The position numbers and the translations under genes are program-made. 41,630 nucleotides of DNA from Marinibacterium sp. (lineage in GTDB: Bacteria; Pseudomonadota; Alphaproteobacteria; Rhodobacterales; Rhodobacteraceae). Within the stretch, counting starts at the first letter, position 1; each line of letters starts with the position of its first letter. Where the stretch lies: contig JAEPNQ010000030.1 of the NCBI GenBank assembly GCA_017643305.1, positions 1 to 41,630 on the forward strand, given 5' to 3'. Of the stretch, positions 34,497-41,630 are shown one piece after another. The notes under the pieces are model-generated. The model made no database searches. It saw only the letters and a program-made list of their open reading frames with translations, and was not told where the DNA came from.

Positions 34497-34745
34497 CTAA
34501 CCGCATTCACGCACCTGGGCCCTCAGAACTGAATAATCTGCAAGCCATTGAACGATTGTGCTGCCCTTGGGCAGCGCTTCGACCTCTTCGGCAACCCGCC
34601 GCCGCTCCTCACTGCCATAGTCCACGACCGGCGGACATACGACGACCCACCACCGGTCAAAACTCCCCGTCGCGCAGCCGGTCAAGAAGATCATCGCGAC
34701 TGCGAGGACGGCGGCTCGCTTCCTCCAACATCTGCCGTTGTGCAT
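34497..34745 (-). CDS. Rz1-like outer-membrane spanin lipoprotein
   Basis: An 82-residue lipoprotein: MHNGRCWRKRAAVLAVAMIF then the lipobox LTGC near residues 20-23. The rest is short, with PPVVDYGSEERRRVAEEVEAL and a final SVLRAQVRECG. It starts within the preceding gene in another frame, overlapping it by 89 bases, the classic Rz/Rz1 arrangement. Start ATG 34745 is preferred over the longer 34799 frame, because it gives a normal signal sequence. It belongs to the lysis cassette of the prophage remnant. Confidence 0.65.
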   Translation of the reverse strand: MHNGRCWRKRAAVLAVAMIFLTGCATGSFDRWWVVVCPPVVDYGSEERRRVAEEVEALPKGSTIVQWLADYSVLRAQVRECG

Positions 34746-34914
34746 GATTGACAGCCTCCAAGGTTTCAAGCCGCTCGGCAGCACGACGAGCGCGCTCACC
34801 AGACCGGCGTAGGTTGCACAGGAAGAGCGCGACGGTCAGGGCGGTGAGCGCCGCCCCGATGGCCCGCCGCGCCCAAGGTCGGGCGATCAGTCCGCCCAGC
34901 GTAGTGGCGAGCAT
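34657..34914 (-). CDS. Rz-like inner-membrane spanin
   Basis: An 85-residue protein with one N-terminal membrane segment (AIGAALTALTVALFL) and a long charged coiled-coil tail (ERARRAAERLETLEAVNHAQ onward). This is the shape of an i-spanin. The ATG at 34912-34914 overlaps the endolysin stop (TAATG), and the Rz1-like gene starts inside its 3' part. Identification is from layout and shape, not from a conserved motif. Confidence 0.65.
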   Translation of the reverse strand: MLATTLGGLIARPWARRAIGAALTALTVALFLCNLRRSGERARRAAERLETLEAVNHAQRQMLEEASRRPRSRDDLLDRLRDGEF

Positions 34915-35594
34915 TACCGTTGCCCTTTCCGCCAATCATCAACGCGCGCCCAGATCGCCACTGCTATCCCTGCCAGTGCCAGCGCGATGAAGATCGAGCG
35001 TAAGCTGTCGAGATGAGGCACCAGCGGAAGAACGGCCCCTTGAGCTTCAGCCAGGATCTCCTGAGCAACCTCGATTCCGGCCGCCCCCAAGGTCGCAACG
35101 CCGGCCGCGCCTGCCCCCTTCAGTGTCCGGCTTTCAGCCAGGACTTCTCTCGCAAGCGGGGTTTCAGGCGCAAACGGCACCGCACGCACCGGAAACTTCT
35201 CGCCCCAGGATCGCGCCGGACCCAAGTCGATGTGCATGAAACCGGACCGCGGATAATAGCCAAAGCCGAGGAACCCAACTGCCCGGGCCGCCGCCTCGAA
35301 GGCTACGGGATCATGGTTCGCCATTGCAATGTCAAAGGCCGTACCGTCCATGTGCTTCGACGCCTTCGCACCACCGACAGCACGGTTGTGTTCAGGCGAA
35401 CGATAAGCAGAGCGGACGATCAGCGGCTTGCGCAGCCGGTTCCGGAGCGCCTGCAGCTTGTCGAGCGCCTCTGGGTGCAGCTTCAACTGCCCCGTGCCGC
35501 GGCAGGCGATTTCATCGGGTGAGAAGTTCGGCCAGCGCCAGAGATTATCTGGGACCTCTCGGAAATGACGAAAGGTGCGGACGGGATCGGACAT
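34914..35594 (-). CDS. M15-family peptidase (phage endolysin) with C-terminal membrane segment
   Basis: A 226-residue D-Ala-D-Ala carboxypeptidase-type enzyme that cleaves peptidoglycan stem peptides. The zinc motif SKHMDGTAFDI has His81 and Asp88, and HID (His121, Asp123) completes the site; RSAYRSPEHNRAVGG near 61-75 is conserved. A hydrophobic stretch near 200-218 (IFIALALAGIAVAIWA) would anchor the C-terminus. AGGAGAGC lies just before the ATG. It precedes the spanin pair, so the cassette is endolysin, i-spanin, o-spanin on the minus strand. Confidence 0.9.
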   Translation of the reverse strand: MSDPVRTFRHFREVPDNLWRWPNFSPDEIACRGTGQLKLHPEALDKLQALRNRLRKPLIVRSAYRSPEHNRAVGGAKASKHMDGTAFDIAMANHDPVAFEAAARAVGFLGFGYYPRSGFMHIDLGPARSWGEKFPVRAVPFAPETPLAREVLAESRTLKGAGAAGVATLGAAGIEVAQEILAEAQGAVLPLVPHLDSLRSIFIALALAGIAVAIWARVDDWRKGQR

Positions 35595-35616
35595 GATGCT
35601 CTCCTGTGCTCGAAAT

Positions 35617-35638
35617 GAAAAACGCCCACCGCAGGGCG
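35617..35638 (-). terminator. Intrinsic terminator between membrane protein and endolysin genes
   Basis: On the minus strand CGCCC, TGCGGT, GGGCG is followed by TTTTTC. The stem is 5 bp, all G-C, with a 6-base loop. It lies between the end of the membrane protein gene (35708) and the start of the endolysin gene (35594), so the lysis genes would need read-through or their own promoter. Confidence 0.6.
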
Positions 35639-35707
35639 CGATGGGCTATGATGCCGCCGGGGTTCCGGCGACGCGCGAATTGTTGTTTTGGGCAGGTTCG
35701 CTCGGCT

Positions 35708-36022
35708 TCAGCCGCTACGATTGCGTTGAAAGGCCTCGAAGAGAAGATCGCGCACGGCACGGATGTCGGTCTCGATGCGGTCGAGCCTATCGGCGTCGAG
35801 CTTACGGTCCTCAACGCGCTGCGAATCGATACGTTCGCGATCAGCGATCAACTCACGGTCGAGCCGCTGCAGCAGCGCCTCGTTGGTAAAGGCGCGCCGC
35901 GTGACGGCTGCGAAGAGCGCGATGAACCCGCCGATGAGGGCCGTCATGGCAGCCGTCACACCATGATCACGGAAGGCCGCAGCAGCTGCGGCCAGAAGGC
36001 CGGGGGATGTGGTATCGCTCAT
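35708..36022 (-). CDS. Small phage membrane protein with coiled coil (holin-like position)
   Basis: A 104-residue protein with one good membrane segment (VTAAMTALIGGFIALFAAV near 21-39). A long charged coiled coil (LLQRLDRELIADRERIDSQR onward) follows to the C-terminus. It begins at ATG 36022, overlapping the previous stop by 4 bases. It lies upstream of the endolysin, where a holin is expected, but a single segment plus coiled coil is also common in other tail-end phage proteins. Confidence 0.55.
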   Translation of the reverse strand: MSDTTSPGLLAAAAAAFRDHGVTAAMTALIGGFIALFAAVTRRAFTNEALLQRLDRELIADRERIDSQRVEDRKLDADRLDRIETDIRAVRDLLFEAFQRNRSG

Positions 36023-36693
36023 GCGGGGGCTCCGATCGAAATAATGTGGCAGGCGAGCCACAGGGCCCCGCCGGTGAAACTGCCGCCCTCGGCCGAAACC
36101 CGCACCGGGGTGGCGAGGGCAAAGACCCGCGGCGCGATCGGCAATTGCCGCAGGGCGCCAGAAGCGGGCGACTGGTTGTCGAGGTCGAAATCCACCTCTG
36201 CTGCCGGCGTGATGCCAAACTCGGTGTAGTAGTTGATGACCGTCGCGCCGTCCTTCGGGGCCTTCACCACGCCCTGGATGCCGTTGAAGAGGTGGAACTC
36301 GAAGGTGGCCTCAGCGTCATTGCGGAGCCGGCCCATTTTGCGCGCCACCTCGGCCTGCACCTGCTGGGTGGCAGTTTACGAGCCGAAGTCACGGATGCCC
36401 TGGATCTCGGAGGCCCAGAGCACATCCTGCTTCTTGAACTGACGGCACACAAACGCGCGCATGTCACGCCGTTCGGGCACCTGTTGCTCATAGGCCGAGC
36501 CACGTTCCGAGAATGGGATCAGCGACAGCGTGCCGTCGCGGCTTTCGATCATCACGGTGCGTTGACGCACGCCGCGCGACCCAAAAAGGCCGGAGCCAGA
36601 CAGGATCGCTGGTTTGAAGGGGATGTTTTCCAGAGCCCGGGTGAGCTCGATGATGCTGAAGGCGTCGCCCTCGAAGATGTCCATGGTGGCCAT
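36019..36693 (-). pseudogene. Major capsid protein (gpE family) relic fused to another phage gene end
   Basis: The first 105 residues (MATMDIFEGDAFSIIELTRA, then GVRQRTVMIESRDGTLSLIP and VCRQFKKQDVLWASEIQGIR) are the N-terminus of the lambda-E-type capsid family. TAA at 36376-36378 interrupts it, and the same frame resumes VARKMGRLRNDAEATFEFHL then DGATVINYYTEFGI, the capsid middle. After SPASGALRQ (near 36145) the capsid sequence ends. An unrelated tail, then GGSFTGGALWLACHIISIGA, runs to the stop, which overlaps the next gene. The normal C-terminal third is absent, so a large internal deletion has joined two phage genes. Confidence 0.78.
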
Positions 36694-36737
36694 TGCGCCA
36701 ACCTCCTGAATGTCGATGAAAGGGTTTGCGCAGCGGA

Positions 36738-37109
36738 TCAGCGCAGAATGATGCCGAGCGCGGCCAATGCTGTGGTGGCGGCGGTGATCTGCGCCTCGGT
36801 CGCGCCCTCGGGCCAGATGATCTCGTGGCGGTTGACGATGGCGGGGCCGCGCAGCACGACGACGCCGGGCGCATCGGCATCCGTGGCATCAACGCCAGCC
36901 CAGACGATGCCGGCGGCATTCTGGCTGCCGTTCGTGGCGCCAGGGGTCAGCACGGTGTATTTCCCGCCCGTGGTGATCTTGCCCAGCACCGTGCCGGGCG
37001 CGAGCTTTCCTGCGCCTGAGGCGATGGTGACGGTTTCTCGGATGTAATCGCGCAAGACTTCCCAGACGAGGAAGCCGCCCGCGTGTTTGCCTTCAGTGAG
37101 CGTGGTCAT
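36738..37109 (-). CDS. Phage head decoration protein (gpD family)
   Basis: A 123-residue protein. The segment MTTLTEGKHAGGFLVWEVLR and ETVTIASGAGKLAPGTVLGK near 30-49, then NAAGIVWAGVDATDADAPGV near 64-83 and a C-terminal EAQITAATTALAALGIIL helix, match the lambda gpD-type decoration proteins that stabilise expanded capsids. It is intact and sits in the expected order between the protease and the capsid gene. Divergent use outside the phage is unlikely. Confidence 0.87.
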   Translation of the reverse strand: MTTLTEGKHAGGFLVWEVLRDYIRETVTIASGAGKLAPGTVLGKITTGGKYTVLTPGATNGSQNAAGIVWAGVDATDADAPGVVVLRGPAIVNRHEIIWPEGATEAQITAATTALAALGIILR

Positions 37110-37114
37110 GAGCG

Positions 37115-38207
37115 TTAGCCTTTCGTCTTAAAGGTGCGGGCGATGACCTCGCCCCAGGATTGGGTAGTGGCCGCCCGCCCGGGCTGGGCATGGGTAGCGG
37201 TTATGATGTCACGGGTGTTCTCTGCCGTGGCGGCGAGGAGCCGGGTGCGGACCTCATCGAGGCTGGCATCCTCCTCGAGGAAGCGTCCGGCCATCTGCGG
37301 CTGGCCCGCAAGGCGGCAGAGGTCGATCACGGCCCGCGCATGCGCGATGGCCTCCGCGCGAATGGCACTGGCCTCCGGAGCAGTGTTGGTGGCTGCAACA
37401 CTGCTCTCGGACGGGCGCGATGGGCGGGTGTTCCCTTCGGAAACACCCACATCTTGCCCAAGCGGTGCCGATGGGTCCTCTACTGGCGTGGGGGGTGTCG
37501 CCTGAGGTGATGTTGTCTTTCCCAACATCACTTTCGGGCACCGCAGGCGGCGTTGCCTCCGTCGGCTGATCTGGATCGTCCTCAAAACCGTCGGGGGCGC
37601 CAACGGTTTCCGCGACGGCCTCAATCAGCGACGGCGGCGCGTTGCGGAACCGGCCGATGTCAAAGCTTGCAGCAATACGCACCGGCTCCGCTATCCGCGT
37701 CGCAAAACCCGCCGCGAGCGCGTCCTGCGCATCAAACCAGGTCTCGGCCGTCATCAGGGCCGCGATCTCGTCCTCGGATCTGCCCGACCGCCCCGCATAG
37801 CCGCGGATCATGCTGCCCGCGATCTTGTCCATGGTCTCGGCCATCTCGCGCATGTCGGCGGCGGTGCCCATGACCAAGCCGCTGGGGTCATGGATCATCA
37901 GGAAGGCGTTCTCGGGCATGACGATCTCGTCGCCCGCCATGGCGATGTAGCTCGCAGCCGAAGCGGCGATGCCATCGATCCAGACGGTGATCGTGCCCTC
38001 ATGGCGCTGCAGAGCGTTGAAGATGGCCACGGCGTCAAAGACCGAGCCGCCGGGGCTGTTGAGGCGCAAATCGATCGGCACCCCATCGGGCAGCGCGCCG
38101 AGTTCGGCCAGAAAGCCTTTCGCGCTGACGCCATAGGCGCCGATTTCGTCATAGATCATTACTTCCGCCCCGGAGGCCCGGGCGCGGATCTCGTACCAGC
38201 TTTTCAT
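37115..38207 (-). pseudogene. ClpP/S49-like head maturation protease, frameshifted
   Basis: The gene starts MKSWYEIRARASGAEVMIYD from ATG 38207, with AGGAGTG upstream. The ClpP-type core is clear: LRLNSPGGSVFDAVAIFNAL, the serine motif DGIAASAASYIAMAG near 84-98 and MIHDPSGLVMGTAADMRE near 109-126 with the catalytic His. After about residue 240 the frame fails; the +1 frame continues PTPVEDPSAPLGQDVG, then EAIAHARAVIDLCRLAGQPQ to the stop at 37115. The switch fits one extra base in a run of six G (plus strand 37490-37495). The catalytic domain is intact, so a truncated active protease is possible. Confidence 0.8.
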
Positions 38208-38211
38208 CAGA

Positions 38212-38785
38212 TCACTCCTGTGGATTGACGCGGTCGGTCCCTGCCGGCTCGTCATCATTGCCGTCCTCGGCACCGTCGCTGGGTTCCCGCCGTCGCGTCG
38301 GTGTCGCCCTTGCACCCTGCGTTTCGCCGGGGCTCGCGCGATAGGTCAGGCCCAGATCGGCTGCCCGTTTCGCGTCAGAGGCATTCTCGCGATCCACCTC
38401 TTCGATGTCATAGCCGGTGGCCTCGACCACCTTGCGCCGGGATGTCAGCCCTGCCTCCATCGCCAGCACCTGCGCTTGAATGTCCTTCAAGGGATCGACC
38501 CAGTCCCAGCGGGGAGGGATCCATTGCACCGGCCGGGCCATCATAGGATCTGCATCCAGCGCGCCCGAGAGCACCGCCGTCTCCAGCCAGTGCCGCCAGA
38601 TCGGGCGGCACAGTTGATGTGCCATGACACCGTGCTGCAGCTGGCCGATACGCCGCCGAAACTCGACGAGTTCGGCCCGGAGACTGGAATAGTTCGCCTG
38701 CCGCACATCGCCGGTGACGAGGTGATACGGCAGCCCAAGCGAGGCCGAGACCGCGAGCAGCGTGCGATCACGCCGATGGGTTGGG
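38212..38785 (-). pseudogene. Phage portal protein, 5'-truncated
   Basis: Only the C-terminal part of a lambda-type portal is left: LLAVSASLGLPYHLVTGDVR, then QANYSSLRAELVEFRRRIGQ, both diagnostic, then WIPPRWDWVDPLKDIQAQVL and a low-complexity end before the stop at 38212. Upstream of about 38785 the frame loses portal similarity and hits other sequence, so the N-terminal two-thirds and the terminase genes are absent. It ends 5 bases before the protease start. Confidence 0.82.
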
Positions 38786-39066
38786 TTGCCGAAGACATAA
38801 AGTTTTCCCAGGCTCCCGATTCAGGCCATGTAAATGCAGTAAATGAGCTTTATGAAGCACATCAATTCCGCGGTCTGATGCAGCGCGAGGCAAGCGGTAG
38901 CCAGAGCACCATGCTGACCGCAATCGATGAAGGCATTTTCCCTATCGGAATTGTGTCCGAATACGCGAACGCACCTCACCTAGCGTGGCTGCGACTTCCC
39001 CCGGCGGGTCACCGCTCAGGCGTTTTGGGGCCCAAGTGTAATGTTACGCCTACGGGGTTCAAACGT
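38780..39066 (+). other. Unassigned segment beside the prophage breakpoint
   Basis: The plus frame here stays open and reads VAEDIKFSQAPDSGHVNAVN, NELYEAHQFRGLMQREASGS and IDEGIFPIGIVSEYANAPHL. It looks protein-like, with an AT-richer base make-up than the phage genes, but has no start of its own, and I recognise no family. It may be a gene fragment brought in at the junction or non-coding sequence. It separates the portal relic from the WecA-like gene. Confidence 0.25.
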
Positions 39067-39081
39067 CAGGCAGTCCCGTTA

Positions 39082-40155
39082 TTATCGGCGGAACCGGCGG
39101 ATCAGACCGGGCGCTGCCGCATAACTCGCAAAGAACAGCACCCCAAAGACCACGACAGCCAAAAATGCATTCTGGTTTTGGTTCCACAGCAGCACGCCCG
39201 CGATTGGCGGTGCGATGACGAAGGGCGACAGCACGAGCGTCGTGAGCGGGTTTGCAATCTGACGGCGGTTTCGGCCGAGGATGCAGATCTCCAAAGCCCG
39301 CATGACCATCTGGTGCACATGCAACCGATCCGGTGCGGAAACGTCCCTGTTCCTGCGAGACCTCCGATAGATCGCCAGCAATGTATCAGCCACGGGCCAG
39401 TACAGTGTCAGCAAAATGGCCCAGGGCGAGACATCGGGCGAATTGAGAAGCACTGAAATCCCAAACCAACTCAGCACAAAGCCGATCGTGTATGCCCCGG
39501 CATCGCCGAGGAAGATCAGACCAAAGGGATAGTTCAGGAGGAAGAACCCGAAGATACCTGCGGCAATCATCGTCGCCAGGTGGACCATCGTGGCGTAGCC
39601 TGCCAGCTCTGCAATATAGCTCAGTGCAATAGCTGCTGCGATAGCCGTCATAGACGCGAGGCCGTTCACCCCATCGATCAGGTTGAAGCCGTTTGCGATA
39701 CCTGCCGTCACCAGAAGGGTAAGCGGAATGCCGATCGCCCAGTGCGCTACCAGCAGGTCCAGCCCGGGGATTCCGGCGCGTGGCAGCCAAACGCCCAAGA
39801 GCCAGATCGCCAGCAAACTCGCGCCCATGGCAGCCAACATCCGCCGTCGAGGCGACATGTGAAATCCAAGGTCCTCGGCCAGCCCCACCACGAAGAGCAG
39901 CGAGGTCGCAAGAACGAAATTGGCATACGGCCCAGAGATTGAAACGGGCGCAAAGATCACGCTCAGACCCAGTGCACCGAAGATCGCAACGCCCCCAACA
40001 CGTGGGGTGAGCCGCGTATGCATGGACTGAACCGCCCTCAAGTCATCTGTGCGCCCACTGAGGCGCGGAAACCGCTTACGCAGCAAAACAACCGCAGCAC
40101 AAATCACAAACGCAAGCGCTGCCATAACAAACTCGTGCCATTCGAAATGCAACAT
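39082..40155 (-). CDS. WecA/MraY-family undecaprenyl-phosphate sugar-1-phosphate transferase
   Basis: A 357-residue polytopic membrane protein (about ten segments) that starts lipid-linked glycan assembly by moving a HexNAc-1-phosphate to undecaprenyl phosphate. TRLTPRVGGVAIFGALGL near 46-63, IANGFNLIDGVNGLASMTA near 150-170 and LLNYPFGLIFLGDAGAYTIG near 205-225 are the family's catalytic loops (NxxNxxDGxxGL and FLGDAG), and LHVHQMVMR near 285 is the late basic loop. ATG 40155 is preferred over TTG 40182. It is an orphan between phage-like pieces, but is probably the initiator of the locus. Confidence 0.88.
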   Translation of the reverse strand: MLHFEWHEFVMAALAFVICAAVVLLRKRFPRLSGRTDDLRAVQSMHTRLTPRVGGVAIFGALGLSVIFAPVSISGPYANFVLATSLLFVVGLAEDLGFHMSPRRRMLAAMGASLLAIWLLGVWLPRAGIPGLDLLVAHWAIGIPLTLLVTAGIANGFNLIDGVNGLASMTAIAAAIALSYIAELAGYATMVHLATMIAAGIFGFFLLNYPFGLIFLGDAGAYTIGFVLSWFGISVLLNSPDVSPWAILLTLYWPVADTLLAIYRRSRRNRDVSAPDRLHVHQMVMRALEICILGRNRRQIANPLTTLVLSPFVIAPPIAGVLLWNQNQNAFLAVVVFGVLFFASYAAAPGLIRRFRR

Positions 40156-40275
40156 GGCGTTGTGAACCAAGGGCGGCCCCAATCAAAGATATGAGATGAG
40201 ACTCAGGATGATATGGAGCCAAATAGGCCAATCGGCCCAACATCGCCAACACCGTAAAGCAGCGAGGTGCTTCTA

Positions 40276-40286
40276 CCCCCCCCCCC
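40276..40286. repeat. C11/G11 homopolymer tract upstream of the WecA-like gene
   Basis: Eleven consecutive C on the plus strand (G on the gene strand), 121-131 bases before the start of the WecA-like gene. This is unusually long for non-coding sequence in this window and could change length by slippage. Confidence 0.6.
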
Positions 40287-40334
40287 GTTACATGTTTGCA
40301 CGACGACAAGGAGGGATCTGCCGTTTGCGCCTTG

Positions 40335-40547
40335 TCATAGCCTACAGAGGTTGAACAACCGACGCAGAGCATAACCACGGATCAATGATACGGCTGTAAA
40401 GATCAGCCCAATACCGAGGTTCTCGACCACACCGACGCGCAGGCCAAACACAGGAAACACGACGAATTGCGTGGCAACCGCCAACGCGTAGCCAACCACC
40501 GTGTTGGTCACGGCCTCGATCAGCGAGCCGCGTTTAGATTGCACCAT
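40335..40547 (-). CDS. DUF7220-like small membrane protein
   Basis: A 70-residue protein: MVQSKRGSLIEAVTNTVVGY, then two hydrophobic segments (about 12-32 and 38-56) and a basic end (GYALRRLFNLCRL). This pattern (QSRRGSLIEA..N..VGY...SLIRxYxLRRxF) matches a small phage-associated family. ATG 40547 with AGAGGGG upstream is chosen over the longer frame. Role unknown. Confidence 0.7.
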   Translation of the reverse strand: MVQSKRGSLIEAVTNTVVGYALAVATQFVVFPVFGLRVGVVENLGIGLIFTAVSLIRGYALRRLFNLCRL

Positions 40548-40649
40548 GAGCCCCTCTAAAGCCATGTAATTGCTACGATTATAGTGGATACATTCGGCCT
40601 TCAGAGCGAAGACTCCTTAACGCAAACGACGCACCCAAGGACCTCGCCC

Positions 40650-40808
40650 ATGACCATCGCCGAACTTTACAACGCCGCCGCCGCAAAACTCCTGCCGCAT
40701 ATGGCCAAAGACCTGGCGGTCCACCAGAAATTTGCCGACCGCGCTGCGCGCGAGGCCGAGCGTCGGCAGGACGCACGGGCCACGATCCAGCGGCTGGTGC
40801 AGCAATGA
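40650..40808 (+). CDS. Small hypothetical protein
   Basis: A 52-residue helical protein starting MTIAELYNAAAAKLLPHMAK and ending in a basic stretch (QDARATIQRLVQQ). The start is judged from the AAGG upstream (40638). I do not recognise it. Similar short open frames beside phage-type genes are common. It is followed at once by a large inverted repeat. Confidence 0.5.
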   Translation: MTIAELYNAAAAKLLPHMAKDLAVHQKFADRAAREAERRQDARATIQRLVQQ

Positions 40809-40816
40809 GCAAGTTT

Positions 40817-40918
40817 TGTCACCATTGTCCCTTGCGCGCACGAATGAAGAACACAAACCACGTCTTTTTTCTATTGCGACAAACTTTTGCCTCACGCGCG
40901 CAAGGGACAATGGTGACA
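40817..40918. repeat. 23-bp perfect inverted repeat, 56-base spacer
   Basis: Left arm 40817-40839 (starts TGTCACCATTGTCC) and right arm 40896-40918 are exact reverse complements over 23 bases. The arms contain GCGCGC at their inner ends. The spacer (40840-40895) is AT-richer, includes a T6 run and encodes nothing obvious. It could be a stable hairpin, the ends of a tiny element, or a protein-binding site. Confidence 0.75.
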
Positions 40919-40938
40919 CAATGGCAGGAGACCAGCAC

Positions 40939-41130
40939 ATGAAAACACGCGAAATCAGAATAAACCGCCAGGTCGAGAGGGCGGTCGAGAAGATCCTTGA
41001 TAAGCATGCGCAGGGCAACACCGAGACCCAGACCGCCGCGTACCTGACATCCTTGAGGCTGATCGCCAACGCACTGGAACAGGAAGCACATGCGGTCCGT
41101 CAGTTGGCCGATGAAGAGGCGCGGCTGTGA
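40939..41130 (+). CDS. Small hypothetical protein
   Basis: A 63-residue charged helical protein starting MKTREIRINRQVERAVEKIL. The second part reads ETQTAAYLTSLRLIANALEQ. GGAG lies 8 bases before ATG 40939, better placed than ATG 40921. The basic N-terminus and helical body could suit DNA binding, but no family is recognised. It lies right after the 23-bp inverted repeat. Confidence 0.5.
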   Translation: MKTREIRINRQVERAVEKILDKHAQGNTETQTAAYLTSLRLIANALEQEAHAVRQLADEEARL

Positions 41131-41147
41131 AATGCTTTTGGGAGTAC

Positions 41148-41624
41148 CTATTCTCGATCTTCCCACTCTCCGACAGCGGTTTTTATGGCGTCAAGAACTT
41201 GCGTATTCATGTTCTTCCCATTGCGCATCCAGTATTTTTGTTCAGAAAATCTCAAAATGCCGATGGCCGGACCCTGTTTATGTTTCACGTCCGAAAAGAA
41301 ATAACCACTAATGAATATTTCTGCATGACCAACACAAAGACCATTACTCAAACGGACTGCGTAAACTGTAATCCAAAAGTGAGAATGTTTCCCAGCGTAA
41401 CTGGGTTCATCGCCGACGTAAGACAAGTCGGCACCCGCGATTTCCAACTTGCCTTCTGCGTAATTTTTCGCCTCCTTCATGTTTGTCCAACATCCACCAG
41501 AGGCATTATCCAATATACCCACCTTCAATGGGCCAATATCTTTCAAGGTTACATATGGGTCAAAAACTTTGGCCCAACTAAGATTTGGCAAACACACTGC
41601 AATAACCATGAATAAATAGCGCAT
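41148..41624 (-). CDS. Secreted hypothetical protein
   Basis: A 158-residue protein with a clear signal peptide: MRYLFMVIAVCLPNLSWAKV, likely cut after SWA. The mature part includes one Cys (GGCW) and another late (GLCVG), possibly a disulfide. ATG 41624 is chosen because the signal starts there; TTG 41630 and starts beyond the window cannot be excluded. Codons are AT-richer than neighbours. No family is recognised, and its gene converges with the small gene at 40939. Confidence 0.6.
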   Translation of the reverse strand: MRYLFMVIAVCLPNLSWAKVFDPYVTLKDIGPLKVGILDNASGGCWTNMKEAKNYAEGKLEIAGADLSYVGDEPSYAGKHSHFWITVYAVRLSNGLCVGHAEIFISGYFFSDVKHKQGPAIGILRFSEQKYWMRNGKNMNTQVLDAIKTAVGEWEDRE

Positions 41625-41630
41625 GCTCAA

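Noticed and set aside
36007-37047. Plus-strand open frame across the phage capsid and decoration genes
   Set aside because: The minus strand encodes recognisable gpD and gpE proteins; the plus frame is a shadow.
34497-38785. Gene transfer agent cluster
   Set aside because: The genes are of lambda type (gpD decoration, gpE capsid, ClpP-like protease) and several are broken; the typical GTA gene set is not seen.
1-41630. CRISPR arrays, tRNA and rRNA genes
   Set aside because: No regularly spaced repeats, cloverleaf or rRNA sequence was recognised; the only tRNA-like signal is the degenerate piece at 276-304.

Overview
The window looks like a high-GC alphaproteobacterial replicon, most likely of the Rhodobacteraceae type. 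This is inferred from strong G/C third-position bias, the MarR-type EPS-associated regulator, a lambda-like prophage block, a RepB/ParB-like cassette and many overlapping start/stop junctions (ATGA, GTGA, TTGA, TGATG). I could not check taxonomy by search. No rRNA, tRNA or CRISPR array is visible.

Layout. (1) 1-1250: a truncated gene end, a degenerate tRNA-Ser-like 3' end, a HigB/HigA-type toxin-antitoxin pair with its own palindromic operator, and a relic of the C-terminus of a NusG-like gene. (2) 1255-5066: a hypothetical gene, a GT4 glycosyltransferase, a YdcF-family membrane protein, galU and a specialised NusG/RfaH-like elongation factor. (3) 5190-8894: an inserted cassette of a large serine recombinase and two ParB-like proteins, behind an extended -10 promoter; the second ParB-like gene carries an in-frame stop. 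(4) 9346-34028: the main surface-polysaccharide locus, all on the + strand and largely translationally coupled. (5) 34085-34452: a decayed rfbA end. (6) 34497-38785: a deleted lambda-like prophage on the - strand (spanins, M15 endolysin, membrane protein, capsid relic, decoration protein, ClpP-like protease, portal relic). (7) 39082-41624: a WecA/MraY-type initiating sugar-phosphate transferase between small phage-like or hypothetical genes.

How the polysaccharide genes fit together. GalU supplies UDP-glucose. A UDP-glucuronate epimerase-type enzyme and a TviB/WbpO-type dehydrogenase make uronic acid precursors. NeuC, NeuB and NeuA homologues make a CMP-nonulosonate (sialic or legionaminic acid type). 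RfbF and RfbG make CDP-4-keto-6-deoxyglucose, which a 3,5-epimerase-like protein, a lysine-type DegT aminotransferase and one or two methyltransferases may convert to an unusual CDP-sugar. WecB makes a ManNAc precursor. Several glycosyltransferases, a NodU-type carbamoyltransferase and an AsnB-type amidotransferase assemble and decorate the unit. A PglK-like ABC protein and an EpsG-type protein are the flippase and polymerase candidates, with the WecA-like enzyme as initiator. The predicted glycan is therefore acidic, nonulosonate-containing, and carbamoylated and/or amidated.

The region is heavily remodelled. An IS630 element has replaced the last codons of an AAC(3)-like acetyltransferase, glycosyltransferase and rfbA relics flank the EpsG gene, and the prophage has lost its middle.
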